This document shows, one piece after another, positions 6,199 through 13,653 of a DNA stretch of 20,780 nt. Made by a program: the position numbers and the translations under genes. The DNA is from JAYENK01 sp034722035 (GTDB taxonomy: Bacteria > Patescibacteriota > Patescibacteriia > Patescibacteriales > UBA12075). Positions within the stretch are counted from its first letter, which is position 1; each line of letters opens with the position of its first letter. The stretch spans positions 1 to 20,780 of the forward strand of contig JAYENK010000015.1 of assembly GCA_034722035.1 (NCBI GenBank), written 5' to 3'. The notes beneath the pieces were generated by a model. The model had not been told where the DNA came from, made no database searches, and saw only the letters and a list, made by a program, of their open reading frames with translations.

Positions 6199-8421
6199 AT
6201 GAGCCACAAATTGGCCCAATTAAATTTACCCTCAAAAGCAAAAAAAGCGCAAACTTTAAGCGATATCTTTATTGCCCAACCTGATCCTGCCAAAGAATCT
6301 TTGGCCGGAAAGCTTTTTATATTAATTGAAATCAACAAAGCAAACAATGATGCCATAAAATTAATTAATTTTTTATTTCAACAAATTAATAATAACTACT
6401 ATCAGAGCGATAAAATTATCTTACGCGAACGGATTTCCACGCTAAAACCGGAGCATATTTTTGAAACTGCGCTCGCAAAAACCAATAAAGATCTGGAAAA
6501 ATTTATTAAACAGGAAAAAATCAAAATTCTACTTTCCAGTATCAATATAACGGTTGGTCTTTTGTACGAACAAAATTTTCACTTTGCCAATACCGGCAAA
6601 AATCGTATATTTCTTTTTTATCGTCAAGAAGAAGAACCAATATCATCAAAAAAATATACCAAAACAAAACCAAAAAATCAATACAAGCTTGCAGACTTAG
6701 GTTTGTCAGCCAAAGAGCCTACCGGCAAACAATCAAAAACAAAACAATTCAATAATGTAATTAGCGGTCTATTGCCGCTTAATAGCTTTATTTTGATTAG
6801 TAACGAAGCCTTGCCGGAATATATTACAGAAAAAAAATTAAGTACTATAGTCTCAACTTTACCGCCAAAAAGCTCAGTCGAACAAATAAAAGGACTACTG
6901 CAAAATATTAATTCCTATATTTCATTTCAATCAATTATTATCAAAATAAATAAAGAGGCAAGCGAATTCAAACCAGAACCGGCTCCTACAAATATTGCAA
7001 CGAAATCCTCTACGCCTGAAAATATCTCGGAATTAAGTTCAACCGAAACTACAACCGAAAAAATTATGTCCCCTTCCGGATTTTTTAATTTCAAAAAATG
7101 GCTTAATTTTTTAAATATTAACAAAATCATTAACGGAACGAAACACATAACCCTAGCTCTATTAAATGGTGTTTATTATATTTTTAAATTCGCTCTTAAA
7201 GCGGTAAACCTTAAAAAAAGTACCATTAATATCGGACCAAAATTAAAATTCTATGCACAAAACAGCAAACGGTTGCTACTTGCTCTTAACTGGAAAAAAA
7301 GATTGCTTTTGCTAACAGCATTCTTGTCTGTCATTATGCTAACAATCAACATCATTACAAACAAAAAAGATCAGGAAGAGATTGCGCAAAAAAAAGAATA
7401 CCGGGAATTAATCGTAGAAATAGAAAAAAAACAACATCAAGCTGAGGCTAGCTTGCTTTATTCCAACGAAAAAAGCGCACAAAAATTATTTACCGAAATA
7501 ACAGAGCTAATGGAACAATTACCACAAGTAAGCGCTGAGCAACAAAAAACTTATGACGAATTTTCCACCAAGCTCGAACTTCAATTGGAAAAAACTAATC
7601 GAGTAATACGCTTTGAAGACAAAGAACGTATTGCGGACTTTAAAAATATAAACCAAAAAGCTTCTCCTATTAATCTATTTTTATTAACAGAGGCAAAACG
7701 ACTCTACGTGGCCGACCCCAAAAATCAGTCGGTTTATATTGTTGATTTAAATGATTTGAGCATAACAGTGGCAGCTGACACTAGCGAAGTGACAAACGAT
7801 TTGCGTTATCCAAGCAGCGCTGAAGCTGAATCGGTTTATTATTTTAACGCGAATAATGTTATTGAGTTTAGGACAAGTGACAATACTATCAAAACTTTAG
7901 ATATTAATCTTTTGGGTGACGCGAGTCAATTTGCGTCAACCGATACATACAACGGTCGTTATTATCTCTTGAACCGAAAAGAAGGACAAATATATCGTTA
8001 CAGTCGCAGTGGTAAGAGTTTTTCTTCACCATATGCTTGGATCCAGGAAGCGGCCGACCTAAGTACTGCGATTGATCTTTCGATTGACGGTTATATCTAT
8101 GTTTTGCAAAATAACGGCGAAGTTATCAAGTACTTACGCGGACGAGCGGTTGACTTTAAACTTGAGGCTGTCAATCCGGCTATATCCGCTCCAAATGCAA
8201 TTTATTCGTCATCTGATTTAAAATATATTTATATTCTAGAACCAAAAGAATCACGCTTGATTATATATGACAAATCCGGCCAATTCTTAAAACAATACAA
8301 AGATAATTTTCTTAAAAACGCCAAAGGATTTGCTATTGACGAAAATAATAAACAAATGTATTTTCTTGCCGGCACAGAAATATTACAGACATCAGCTTTA
8401 CATTTGATGGAAGAAAATTAA
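6199..8421 (+). CDS. Membrane protein with degenerate PP2C-like domain and C-terminal beta-propeller
   Basis: The 740-residue protein has three parts. Residues about 30-260 resemble a PP2C/PPM-type phosphatase fold: A-L-A-K-T-N-K-D-L, then G-L-L-Y-E-Q-N-F-H-F-A-N-T-G-K-N-R-I-F-L-F, and L-L-P-L-N-S-F-I-L-I-S-N-E-A-L-P-E. The Asp residues that hold metal in active enzymes (the usual D-G and G-D motifs) are not where expected, so activity is doubtful. A single transmembrane helix lies at about 367-388. A Glu/Gln-rich coiled coil (about 390-455) leads into repeated beta strands (about 475-735) containing L-Y-V-A-D-P, I-Y-V-L-Q-N and I-Y-I-L-E-P, typical of an NHL/SMP-30-like propeller. The layout suggests a cytoplasmic pseudo-phosphatase linked to an external sensor or binding propeller. 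It is a single-gene unit with its own promoter, and it converges on rplL across the terminator at 8436-8467. Confidence 0.65.
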   Translation: MSHKLAQLNLPSKAKKAQTLSDIFIAQPDPAKESLAGKLFILIEINKANNDAIKLINFLFQQINNNYYQSDKIILRERISTLKPEHIFETALAKTNKDLEKFIKQEKIKILLSSINITVGLLYEQNFHFANTGKNRIFLFYRQEEEPISSKKYTKTKPKNQYKLADLGLSAKEPTGKQSKTKQFNNVISGLLPLNSFILISNEALPEYITEKKLSTIVSTLPPKSSVEQIKGLLQNINSYISFQSIIIKINKEASEFKPEPAPTNIATKSSTPENISELSSTETTTEKIMSPSGFFNFKKWLNFLNINKIINGTKHITLALLNGVYYIFKFALKAVNLKKSTINIGPKLKFYAQNSKRLLLALNWKKRLLLLTAFLSVIMLTINIITNKKDQEEIAQKKEYRELIVEIEKKQHQAEASLLYSNEKSAQKLFTEITELMEQLPQVSAEQQKTYDEFSTKLELQLEKTNRVIRFEDKERIADFKNINQKASPINLFLLTEAKRLYVADPKNQSVYIVDLNDLSITVAADTSEVTNDLRYPSSAEAESVYYFNANNVIEFRTSDNTIKTLDINLLGDASQFASTDTYNGRYYLLNRKEGQIYRYSRSGKSFSSPYAWIQEAADLSTAIDLSIDGYIYVLQNNGEVIKYLRGRAVDFKLEAVNPAISAPNAIYSSSDLKYIYILEPKESRLIIYDKSGQFLKQYKDNFLKNAKGFAIDENNKQMYFLAGTEILQTSALHLMEEN

Positions 8422-8435
8422 AAATCTTTTTCAAA

Positions 8436-8467
8436 AAAAAAGAAAGCTGTAAACTGCCTTCTTTTTT
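8436..8467. terminator. Bidirectional terminator between convergent genes
   Basis: AAAAAAGAAAGC (8436-8447) pairs with GCCTTCTTTTTT (8456-8467) around an eight-base loop, with one A-C mismatch. T-runs follow on both strands. It would end the 6199-8421 transcript and the rplJ-rplL transcript. Confidence 0.8.
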
Positions 8468-8485
8468 ATCTAAATAAGATTAAAC

Positions 8486-8926
8486 TTATTTCAAAGTTAC
8501 CTTTGCGCCAGCTTCTTCAAGCTGTTTTTTGATTTCCTCAGCTTCTGCTTTTTTTACTTCTTCTTTTAGAACCTTTGGAGCCGAATCCACTAAATCTTTC
8601 GCGTCTTTAAGCCCTATTTCGGTAATAGCGCGCACTGCTTTAATTACCGCAATTTTTGTGCTGCCAGCGTCGGTAATCTCGATATCAAAACTGTCTTTTT
8701 CCTCAGCAGCGTCCTCCCCATCAGCCGGTCCACCAGCGCCAGCCATCATCATGGCAGGAGCGGCAGCAGACACGCCAAATTTGTCTTCAAGGATTTTTAC
8801 CAATTCAGATAAATCCATTACAGACATTGTTTCAATTTTTTCAACAATGTCTTTAAATCTTGCCGGAACCTCTACTGTTTTTTTATCATCAGTTGAAGCT
8901 TCTTCGGTCTTTTTTTCTTCAGTCAT
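8486..8926 (-). CDS. rplL: Ribosomal protein bL12 (L7/L12)
   Basis: The 146-residue protein is the ribosome stalk protein that recruits translation factors. The N-terminal dimerisation region is V-P-A-R-F-K-D-I-V-E-K-I-E-T-M and continues to about residue 55. An Ala/Met/Gly-rich hinge follows (about 54-75). The C-terminal domain carries the family signature K-I-A-V-I-K-A-V-R, G-L-K-D-A-K-D-L-V and L-E-E-A-G-A-K-V. It is longer than the usual 120-125 residues because of an extra acidic, Lys/Thr-rich N-terminal tail of about 20 residues. It lies 50 bases downstream of rplJ in the same unit. No Shine-Dalgarno precedes the ATG. There is no in-frame ATG closer to the conserved region, so the extension is probably real. 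Confidence 0.97.
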   Translation of the reverse strand: MTEEKKTEEASTDDKKTVEVPARFKDIVEKIETMSVMDLSELVKILEDKFGVSAAAPAMMMAGAGGPADGEDAAEEKDSFDIEITDAGSTKIAVIKAVRAITEIGLKDAKDLVDSAPKVLKEEVKKAEAEEIKKQLEEAGAKVTLK

Positions 8927-8976
8927 AAATTTGTAATATTTATAATTATATTAATAATTTTAATATGGGGCATTAA

Positions 8977-9507
8977 TTATGCTTCTTTCTGCGTCTTTAT
9001 CGCATTAAGTACGTTAGAAAAAGAACGGATATTGCCGGCAAGTACATTGGCAAAACCGGAAATTGGCGCGTTTAATGATCCAACCAATTTAGCGCGAAGC
9101 TCATCCTTTCCCGGCAAATCGGCTAAAGCGCTAACCTTTTCGTTGCCAATAAACTTGTTTTCCAAAATTCCTCCCAAAAAATCAATTTTCTCTTCATGTT
9201 CTTTTCTAAATTCTTTAACAATTCGAGCCGGACTAACTTCATCTTCATAGCCAAAAATAGCGGCTACCTGTCCTTTGCAATCACTAATATCAACATCTTT
9301 TTGCTTTTGATTTTTTAAAGCCAAATTTAAAATAGTTTTCTTTGCTACCAAAAATTCATTTTTTTCTTCTTTTAACTTGTCTCGGAGTTCGTTATTTTCA
9401 CTAACGGTTAATTTGTCAAAACTAGCGAAAATAACACTTTTAGCTATTTCGAATTTATCGGTCATTGCCTTTAACATTGCCTGTTTTTGTTCTTTGGTTT
9501 TTGCCAT
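8977..9507 (-). CDS. rplJ: Ribosomal protein uL10
   Basis: The 176-residue protein anchors the L12 stalk to 23S rRNA. It begins M-A-K-T-K-E-Q-K and has the conserved core V-A-K-K-T-I-L-N-L-A-L, an I-D-F-L-G-G-I-L-E-N segment, and the C-terminal L-P-G-K-D-E-L-R-A-K-L-V-G-S-L-N-A-P followed by the L12-binding helix (A-G-N-I-R-S-F-S-N-V-L-N-A-I). The length is normal. It is the first gene of a two-gene unit with rplL and is preceded by an L10-leader attenuator (9508-9626), where L10(L12) is expected to repress its own operon. rplK and rplA are not adjacent, so here the stalk genes are separated from the usual bacterial ribosomal cluster. No Shine-Dalgarno is seen. Confidence 0.97.
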   Translation of the reverse strand: MAKTKEQKQAMLKAMTDKFEIAKSVIFASFDKLTVSENNELRDKLKEEKNEFLVAKKTILNLALKNQKQKDVDISDCKGQVAAIFGYEDEVSPARIVKEFRKEHEEKIDFLGGILENKFIGNEKVSALADLPGKDELRAKLVGSLNAPISGFANVLAGNIRSFSNVLNAIKTQKEA

Positions 9508-9626
9508 AAATATTTAAATTAAAAATTAAAAAATGACTAAACCGCTAGACGTGGGTTAGTCATTAAAAAATAATTTTTACCTCGATGGGTCTTATTTAAG
9601 AGCCCATTGTCTGCGGTTATTTAATT
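9508..9626 (-). promoter_or_regulatory. L10 leader (rplJ-rplL autoregulatory attenuator)
   Basis: On the minus strand the leader contains C-C-G-C-A-G-A-C, then ATGGG and CCCAT arms around CUUAAAUAAGA, then CGAGG. This is the layout of the ribosomal L10 leader (Rfam L10_leader consensus recalled, not searched). Downstream lies an intrinsic terminator (9532-9564). AACCGCAGAC (9618-9609) is complementary to GTCTAGCGGTT (9550-9540), apart from one bulged A, and the latter overlaps the terminator loop and arm. The two structures exclude each other. Binding of L10(L12) to the leader would be expected to free the terminator and shut the operon off. Confidence 0.85.
9515..9564 (-). terminator. Attenuator terminator in the rplJ leader
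   Basis: On the transcribed strand AATGACTAA (9564-9556) pairs with TTAGTCATT (9540-9532) in a perfect nine-base stem around a 15-base loop, followed by a U-rich tract. It lies 25 bases before the rplJ start codon, so it can only act as a conditional terminator. Confidence 0.85.
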
Positions 9627-9632
9627 AATGTT

Positions 9633-9660
9633 ATTATAACAGACTTGTTGTTTTAGTCAA
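9633..9660 (-). promoter_or_regulatory. Promoter of the rplJ-rplL operon
   Basis: On the minus strand TTGACT (9660-9655), a 16-base spacer and a consensus TATAAT (9638-9633). Transcription should begin near 9626, just before the L10-binding structure. Confidence 0.85.
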
Positions 9661-9696
9661 GTCGTAAATAATTACCTTGTTTTAGCGAAAAAATAA

Positions 9697-12054
9697 TTAA
9701 TATTCCTTATAATTAAAAATCGGCGCAAAGCCAATGACCGTCTCTCCCTGTGCCTGATACAGCAAAAGCATTAATTTATTATTGTTATTGGATGCTTTTA
9801 TATACTGTTTTTCAGCAAAATTAACTGTAAAACTCTTATTAGCAGGTGTAATTAGCTGATACTGCGTAGAAAAATTCTTTAACACCTTGCAATCTTCTGC
9901 GTTTAAATTTTCTTGTTTTTGCGCTTTAAGCATAACTTTTTTCAAATTCAATAAAACATTATTCATTTCCTTGAGCTGAATCGCGGCCACACTGGTTTTT
10001 TTACTCACTCCGAGCGTTGCCAAAATATCAATCAACATATTAGACTTGCTAATTAGAGCATTAATCAAATCTGGACGGATCTCAATTGTGTTATATTGAT
10101 TGCAGCCCGGACCGGAGTCAAAAGTGCCAAAAGCTTGTTCGGCTTTATATTCCAAAGTATCAGCCGGTACATGCAAATTTACCCAAGCACCCAAAACAGT
10201 GTTCAAATCTCTATACTCTTGCCACTCTTCGCTACGCGTATATTCCGGATAAAAACTGCTGTCATAATCCAAATATTGCTTTACCAAATGGAGGGTAGTC
10301 CAATAAATTGTTTCATGCCACTCATAAAGATTAAAATTTTTAAAATCGGTTTTAATTCTATTAACCTCATCTTGATAATTGGAGAATAAATTGTTATAAG
10401 CATACTCACCCGGCGTCTTTTCGTAATCATACAAAATATTAATAACATCAAAACCGGATCCTTTACAACGATAAGACTGGACAGAATTCTTCACGGGACA
10501 AACCACGGTTGAGCGTGGCGGAATATTATCTTTTTCTATTACAAAATTTTCTCCAACAAGCTCGTTTAACAAATAATCGTTAGGCCAATAAAAATCTTGA
10601 AGCAAGCGCATGCCAATATCTTTGTGTTCACTGGTATCTCGTTTCTTTCCACCATAAACACTGTTTAAAGATATATTTTCCAGATTTTTTTGAATTTGTT
10701 TCATCTGCTCATCTCTGTCAGTATTATCGTCAGAAAAAATTCTATTTATACTAAAATCTTCGCCAAAAGTATCCTTATACGCGCCAATGTAATCAAGATA
10801 AGTTAAATCTTTCTCCAATCCTATAAAAAAAGAAACAAATTTGTAAATAGTTGCCCATTTATTTTTTAAATCCTGATCATAATTCAAGTCTTGTGCCAAA
10901 TGGGCGGCGGCGGCCATATTAATCATCCAATCACGATAATCAAGCGTGCAGTCGGGGCATTCTTCACTCTGATAATACAAAGGCCAAGGCGTTTGCAACC
11001 ACTCAATTGCCAAATAAAAATTATTTTGTTTAGCGTTTTTTACATAATGTACCGGAATTTTATATTTTCTATAATCAACTGAACGCAAAAAAACCGGTGA
11101 TTTAGCGGTTTGACTGGCTCCACGCAATAATTCAATTTCCTTTTTTACTGTTTCCTTAATTTTATCCGGCATGAAAAAATTATATTCATAAGCTTCATTT
11201 TCATTGAATTTATTAATATCAAGCAAACTACCATGCTTGCTGATCTGAGTCTCAGTCGGCTTTAGGGTGTGAAGCATAACTGCCAAATACTCCACTTCTT
11301 GCCGCTCAGCTTCAAATAAAGTATTATTTACCAACCCGGCCGAAGCCGCATGATTTTTGTAACGAGCCAAAGCTACGTCATATATTTCTTTATAAACCAA
11401 CCATAAATTATCATAAAAAACATTTTTCTCGATTTCCTGATAAACATTTTTTAATTCATTTTGAAAATAATATAAAACAAAATCTGTGCTAAGCATGCTG
11501 GGAATTTCTTTTTGCGCTAACATGCGATAAAAAGAGTAAAAATCATCAGCCTCTTTATTAAAGGCATTGTTAATCATAACAAAGCCATTTTGATTTAATT
11601 CTTCAATATAATCATCCAAATTAAACTTACGCGTAATATCAAAATAATTCACAGCATCATTTTTTAAATCAAAAGGCAGGGAGTAGCCGGTATAAATTGC
11701 AAGCTCTTCTTTTGTCGGTAATTTATAATAATCGCCAAAACTGACAAACTCAGCCTTCACATCCCCATTAATCTCATTATCCAAAAAACCACTTAAACTA
11801 GAACTACTGTTTCTTCCCGGTAAATAAGCATTTTGATTACTGTTGTTGTTTGTTTGATCAGGGACATGTTGACGGGCAGATGGACGCGACAAAAATAAAA
11901 AAATTGCGATAGCAGCAATCGCAACAACGATAAAAGCCAAAACAACAAAGGCGGTATTTTTTTCTTTATTAAACTCTCGCCTTTTTTTACCAAGAAAAGG
12001 ATTGCCCGCTTCTTCCGGCTTTTTGTCTTTTAATTTATTATCCTCAACAAACAT
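9697..12054 (-). CDS. DUF3160-family membrane-anchored protein
   Basis: The 785-residue protein has a short charged cytoplasmic tail (1-32), one transmembrane helix (about 34-56), and an Asn/Ser-rich linker (60-92). The large outer domain (about 105-760) has the features of DUF3160: Y-F-D-I-T-R followed by N-G-F-V-M-I-N-N, E-I-P-S-M-L-S-T-D-F-V-L-Y-Y-F-Q-N-E-L (the P-x-x-x-T-D motif of the family), and a late segment with I-E-I-R-P-D-L-I. Paired Cys residues near C-P-D-C and in the last third may form disulfides outside the membrane. The biochemical function of DUF3160 is not known to me. It has its own extended -10 promoter and starts 40 bases after mltG ends, on the same strand. No hairpin terminator follows it. 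It is probably a surface protein. Confidence 0.8.
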   Translation of the reverse strand: MFVEDNKLKDKKPEEAGNPFLGKKRREFNKEKNTAFVVLAFIVVAIAAIAIFLFLSRPSARQHVPDQTNNNSNQNAYLPGRNSSSSLSGFLDNEINGDVKAEFVSFGDYYKLPTKEELAIYTGYSLPFDLKNDAVNYFDITRKFNLDDYIEELNQNGFVMINNAFNKEADDFYSFYRMLAQKEIPSMLSTDFVLYYFQNELKNVYQEIEKNVFYDNLWLVYKEIYDVALARYKNHAASAGLVNNTLFEAERQEVEYLAVMLHTLKPTETQISKHGSLLDINKFNENEAYEYNFFMPDKIKETVKKEIELLRGASQTAKSPVFLRSVDYRKYKIPVHYVKNAKQNNFYLAIEWLQTPWPLYYQSEECPDCTLDYRDWMINMAAAAHLAQDLNYDQDLKNKWATIYKFVSFFIGLEKDLTYLDYIGAYKDTFGEDFSINRIFSDDNTDRDEQMKQIQKNLENISLNSVYGGKKRDTSEHKDIGMRLLQDFYWPNDYLLNELVGENFVIEKDNIPPRSTVVCPVKNSVQSYRCKGSGFDVINILYDYEKTPGEYAYNNLFSNYQDEVNRIKTDFKNFNLYEWHETIYWTTLHLVKQYLDYDSSFYPEYTRSEEWQEYRDLNTVLGAWVNLHVPADTLEYKAEQAFGTFDSGPGCNQYNTIEIRPDLINALISKSNMLIDILATLGVSKKTSVAAIQLKEMNNVLLNLKKVMLKAQKQENLNAEDCKVLKNFSTQYQLITPANKSFTVNFAEKQYIKASNNNNKLMLLLYQAQGETVIGFAPIFNYKEY

Positions 12055-12073
12055 ATGTTACTAATATAATAAT

Positions 12074-12082
12074 ATTATACCA
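12074..12082 (-). promoter_or_regulatory. Extended -10 promoter for the DUF3160 gene
   Basis: On the minus strand TGGTATAAT (12082-12074) is a perfect extended -10 (TGn-TATAAT) with no good -35 box. Transcription should start near 12067, leaving only about 13 bases before the ATG at 12054, too few for a standard Shine-Dalgarno site. Confidence 0.65.
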
Positions 12083-12093
12083 CATTTTACATA

Positions 12094-13095
12094 TTATTTT
12101 AAATATTTATATTTATTTGCCAAATGTTCGTCGTAAGTTTTGGAAAAAATGGTTTCACCGCTGTCTTGACGGTTTAAATAAAATAAAAATTCGCTTTCTT
12201 TCGGATGTATCGCCGCCCTGATTGCCGCCAAACCGGGATTAGAGATCGGACCGGGTGGTAAACCATAGTTTTTGTAAGTATTATAGGGCGAATCTATTTG
12301 CAAATCAGCATAATCAACGGATGGAGTGTTTTTGCCGGTAACATAGTTAATACTAGAATCAACTTCTAAGGGCATGTCAATTTTAAGACGTTTTTGCAAT
12401 ACTCCTGACACTAAAGCCATATCCTGCTCACTGCGCACTTCTTTTTCAATAATCGAAGCTAAAGTAATTACCTCGTGCACGGTTTTTTCTTGTTTTTTTA
12501 TCTCCTCAAGTATTGTTGGACTTATTTTATTTTCAAAAGTATTAAGCAGTTTATTTATAATATCTTGCGTGCTGGCGTCATTAAAAATACGATAAGTGTC
12601 TGGGAACAGATAACCCTCCAAATCGACTTCGACCGGTAATTTTATTAAAGCAAATTCAGCTGGCGCTTTTTTGCTTAATTGAACAAAATCTCCGGCTTCG
12701 ATTATTTTTTGTTCATTCAAATACTCATCAATGTCCGCGATAGTCCAGCCTTCTAAAATTTTTATTGTTCTTTCCCGATTATTTATTTTTCCACTGGCCA
12801 ACTTATTGGCGATTTCTTTGATGCTCATACCGGTATCAAAGACATACTCACCGGCTTGGAGTTTATTTTGAATTTCATCCTGCCAAACATAAAACTGAAA
12901 AAAAGCCGCGGACTTAATTAAACCGAGCTGTTCCAATTTATTGGAAATTATTTCGGCGTTATCGCCTAGTGACACTTTAAATATTATTTCTTGTTTACTC
13001 TCATTAGCCGGCACATCAATTTGTACTTTATAGTAAAAATAAATAAAAACCGGGATGCTAAATAATATTAAAGCTAGGACTAAAAATTTTTTCAT
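12094..13095 (-). CDS. mltG: Endolytic murein transglycosylase MltG (YceG-like)
   Basis: The 333-residue protein cleaves nascent peptidoglycan strands at the membrane. An N-terminal transmembrane helix (about 4-21) is followed by the LysM-like region with G-D-N-A-E-I-I-S-N-K-L. The catalytic domain shows the family landmarks E-G-W-T-I-A-D-I, L-E-G-Y-L-F-P-D-T-Y, and A-S-I-I-E-K-E-V with Glu217, which aligns with the catalytic Glu218 of E. coli MltG. It continues with L-P-P-G-P-I-S-N-P-G and the C-terminal F-S-K-T-Y-D-E-H. The length is normal. Its ATG shares one base with the stop of the upstream nucleotidyltransferase gene (TAATG), so translation is probably coupled. Confidence 0.95.
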   Translation of the reverse strand: MKKFLVLALILFSIPVFIYFYYKVQIDVPANESKQEIIFKVSLGDNAEIISNKLEQLGLIKSAAFFQFYVWQDEIQNKLQAGEYVFDTGMSIKEIANKLASGKINNRERTIKILEGWTIADIDEYLNEQKIIEAGDFVQLSKKAPAEFALIKLPVEVDLEGYLFPDTYRIFNDASTQDIINKLLNTFENKISPTILEEIKKQEKTVHEVITLASIIEKEVRSEQDMALVSGVLQKRLKIDMPLEVDSSINYVTGKNTPSVDYADLQIDSPYNTYKNYGLPPGPISNPGLAAIRAAIHPKESEFLFYLNRQDSGETIFSKTYDEHLANKYKYLK

Positions 13096-13535
13096 TATTT
13101 TTCTTTATCGCGCTTATCTTTATACTTTTTTGCTTGGCAAATAATATGAGAGCTTGATCTTATTTTGCCGCCAAGCTCATCAACCATTTTAATACTTAAT
13201 TCTTTACATACAATCGCTTCTGGAACTTCATCTTGATGCCGGTCTCCGCCGTTAGCAAATACATCCGGCTTCACTTGCCGCAGTGATTCGCAAATTGTTT
13301 TGTCAGTATCAATCGACAAAAACACTTCATCCACGTCTCTAAGCGCTCCAATTATTTTCATCCTGTCCGCTTCAGACATAAAAGGTACGCTCCCCTTCAT
13401 TCGAACCTGATTGTCATTGTTTAAAATAACCACCAAATAATCCCCTAACGCCCTAGCCTTCTCAATCATTTCTAAATGACCGACATGAAACGGATTAAAG
13501 TATCCACTCACAGCTATAACCATTTTTCTTTTCAT
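13095..13535 (-). CDS. Cytidylyltransferase-like nucleotidyltransferase (RfaE2/TagD type)
   Basis: This 146-residue HIGH-superfamily enzyme has G-Y-F-N-P-F-H-V-G-H with the catalytic HxGH at 17-20, N-G-G-D-R at 95-99, and K-I-R-S-S-S at 124-129 in place of the usual R/I-S-S-S nucleotide-binding motif. The family transfers CMP or AMP from CTP or ATP to sugar or polyol phosphates (glycerol-3-phosphate, heptose-1-phosphate) and pantetheine phosphate. The N-G-G-D-R and late S-S-S motifs fit the glycerol-phosphate/heptose-phosphate branch better than CoaD. The substrate cannot be told from sequence alone. It overlaps mltG by one base, which links it to envelope synthesis. Confidence 0.85.
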   Translation of the reverse strand: MKRKMVIAVSGYFNPFHVGHLEMIEKARALGDYLVVILNNDNQVRMKGSVPFMSEADRMKIIGALRDVDEVFLSIDTDKTICESLRQVKPDVFANGGDRHQDEVPEAIVCKELSIKMVDELGGKIRSSSHIICQAKKYKDKRDKEK

Positions 13536-13587
13536 ATTCTCTATATTTTATTTATAATTCATTAATAATTTTATCAAATTTATCCAC

Positions 13588-13616
13588 TTGCATCAAGTAA
13601 AACAATATGCTATAAT
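13588..13616 (+). promoter_or_regulatory. Promoter for the CAP-domain gene
   Basis: TTGCAT (13588-13593), a 17-base spacer and a consensus TATAAT (13611-13616). Transcription should start near 13623, about 31 bases before the ATG at 13654. The leader is A-rich with no Shine-Dalgarno. No convincing promoter was found for the divergent gene at 13535. Confidence 0.75.
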
Positions 13617-13653
13617 AATATAAAAATAAGACCAAAATAAAAACAAAAATAAA

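Noticed and set aside
8529..8936. 135-residue plus-strand frame opposite rplL
   Set aside because: It is fully antisense to rplL. Its Ser/Ala-rich composition mirrors the Ala/Glu/Lys-rich L12.
9661..9696. Terminator after the DUF3160 gene
   Set aside because: No stable hairpin with a T-run is visible here. Read-through into the rplJ promoter region is possible.
13536..13587. Promoter for the nucleotidyltransferase-mltG unit
   Set aside because: A TTGATA and a TATAAA-like box can be found but only 15 bases apart in very AT-rich sequence, so the match is not convincing.
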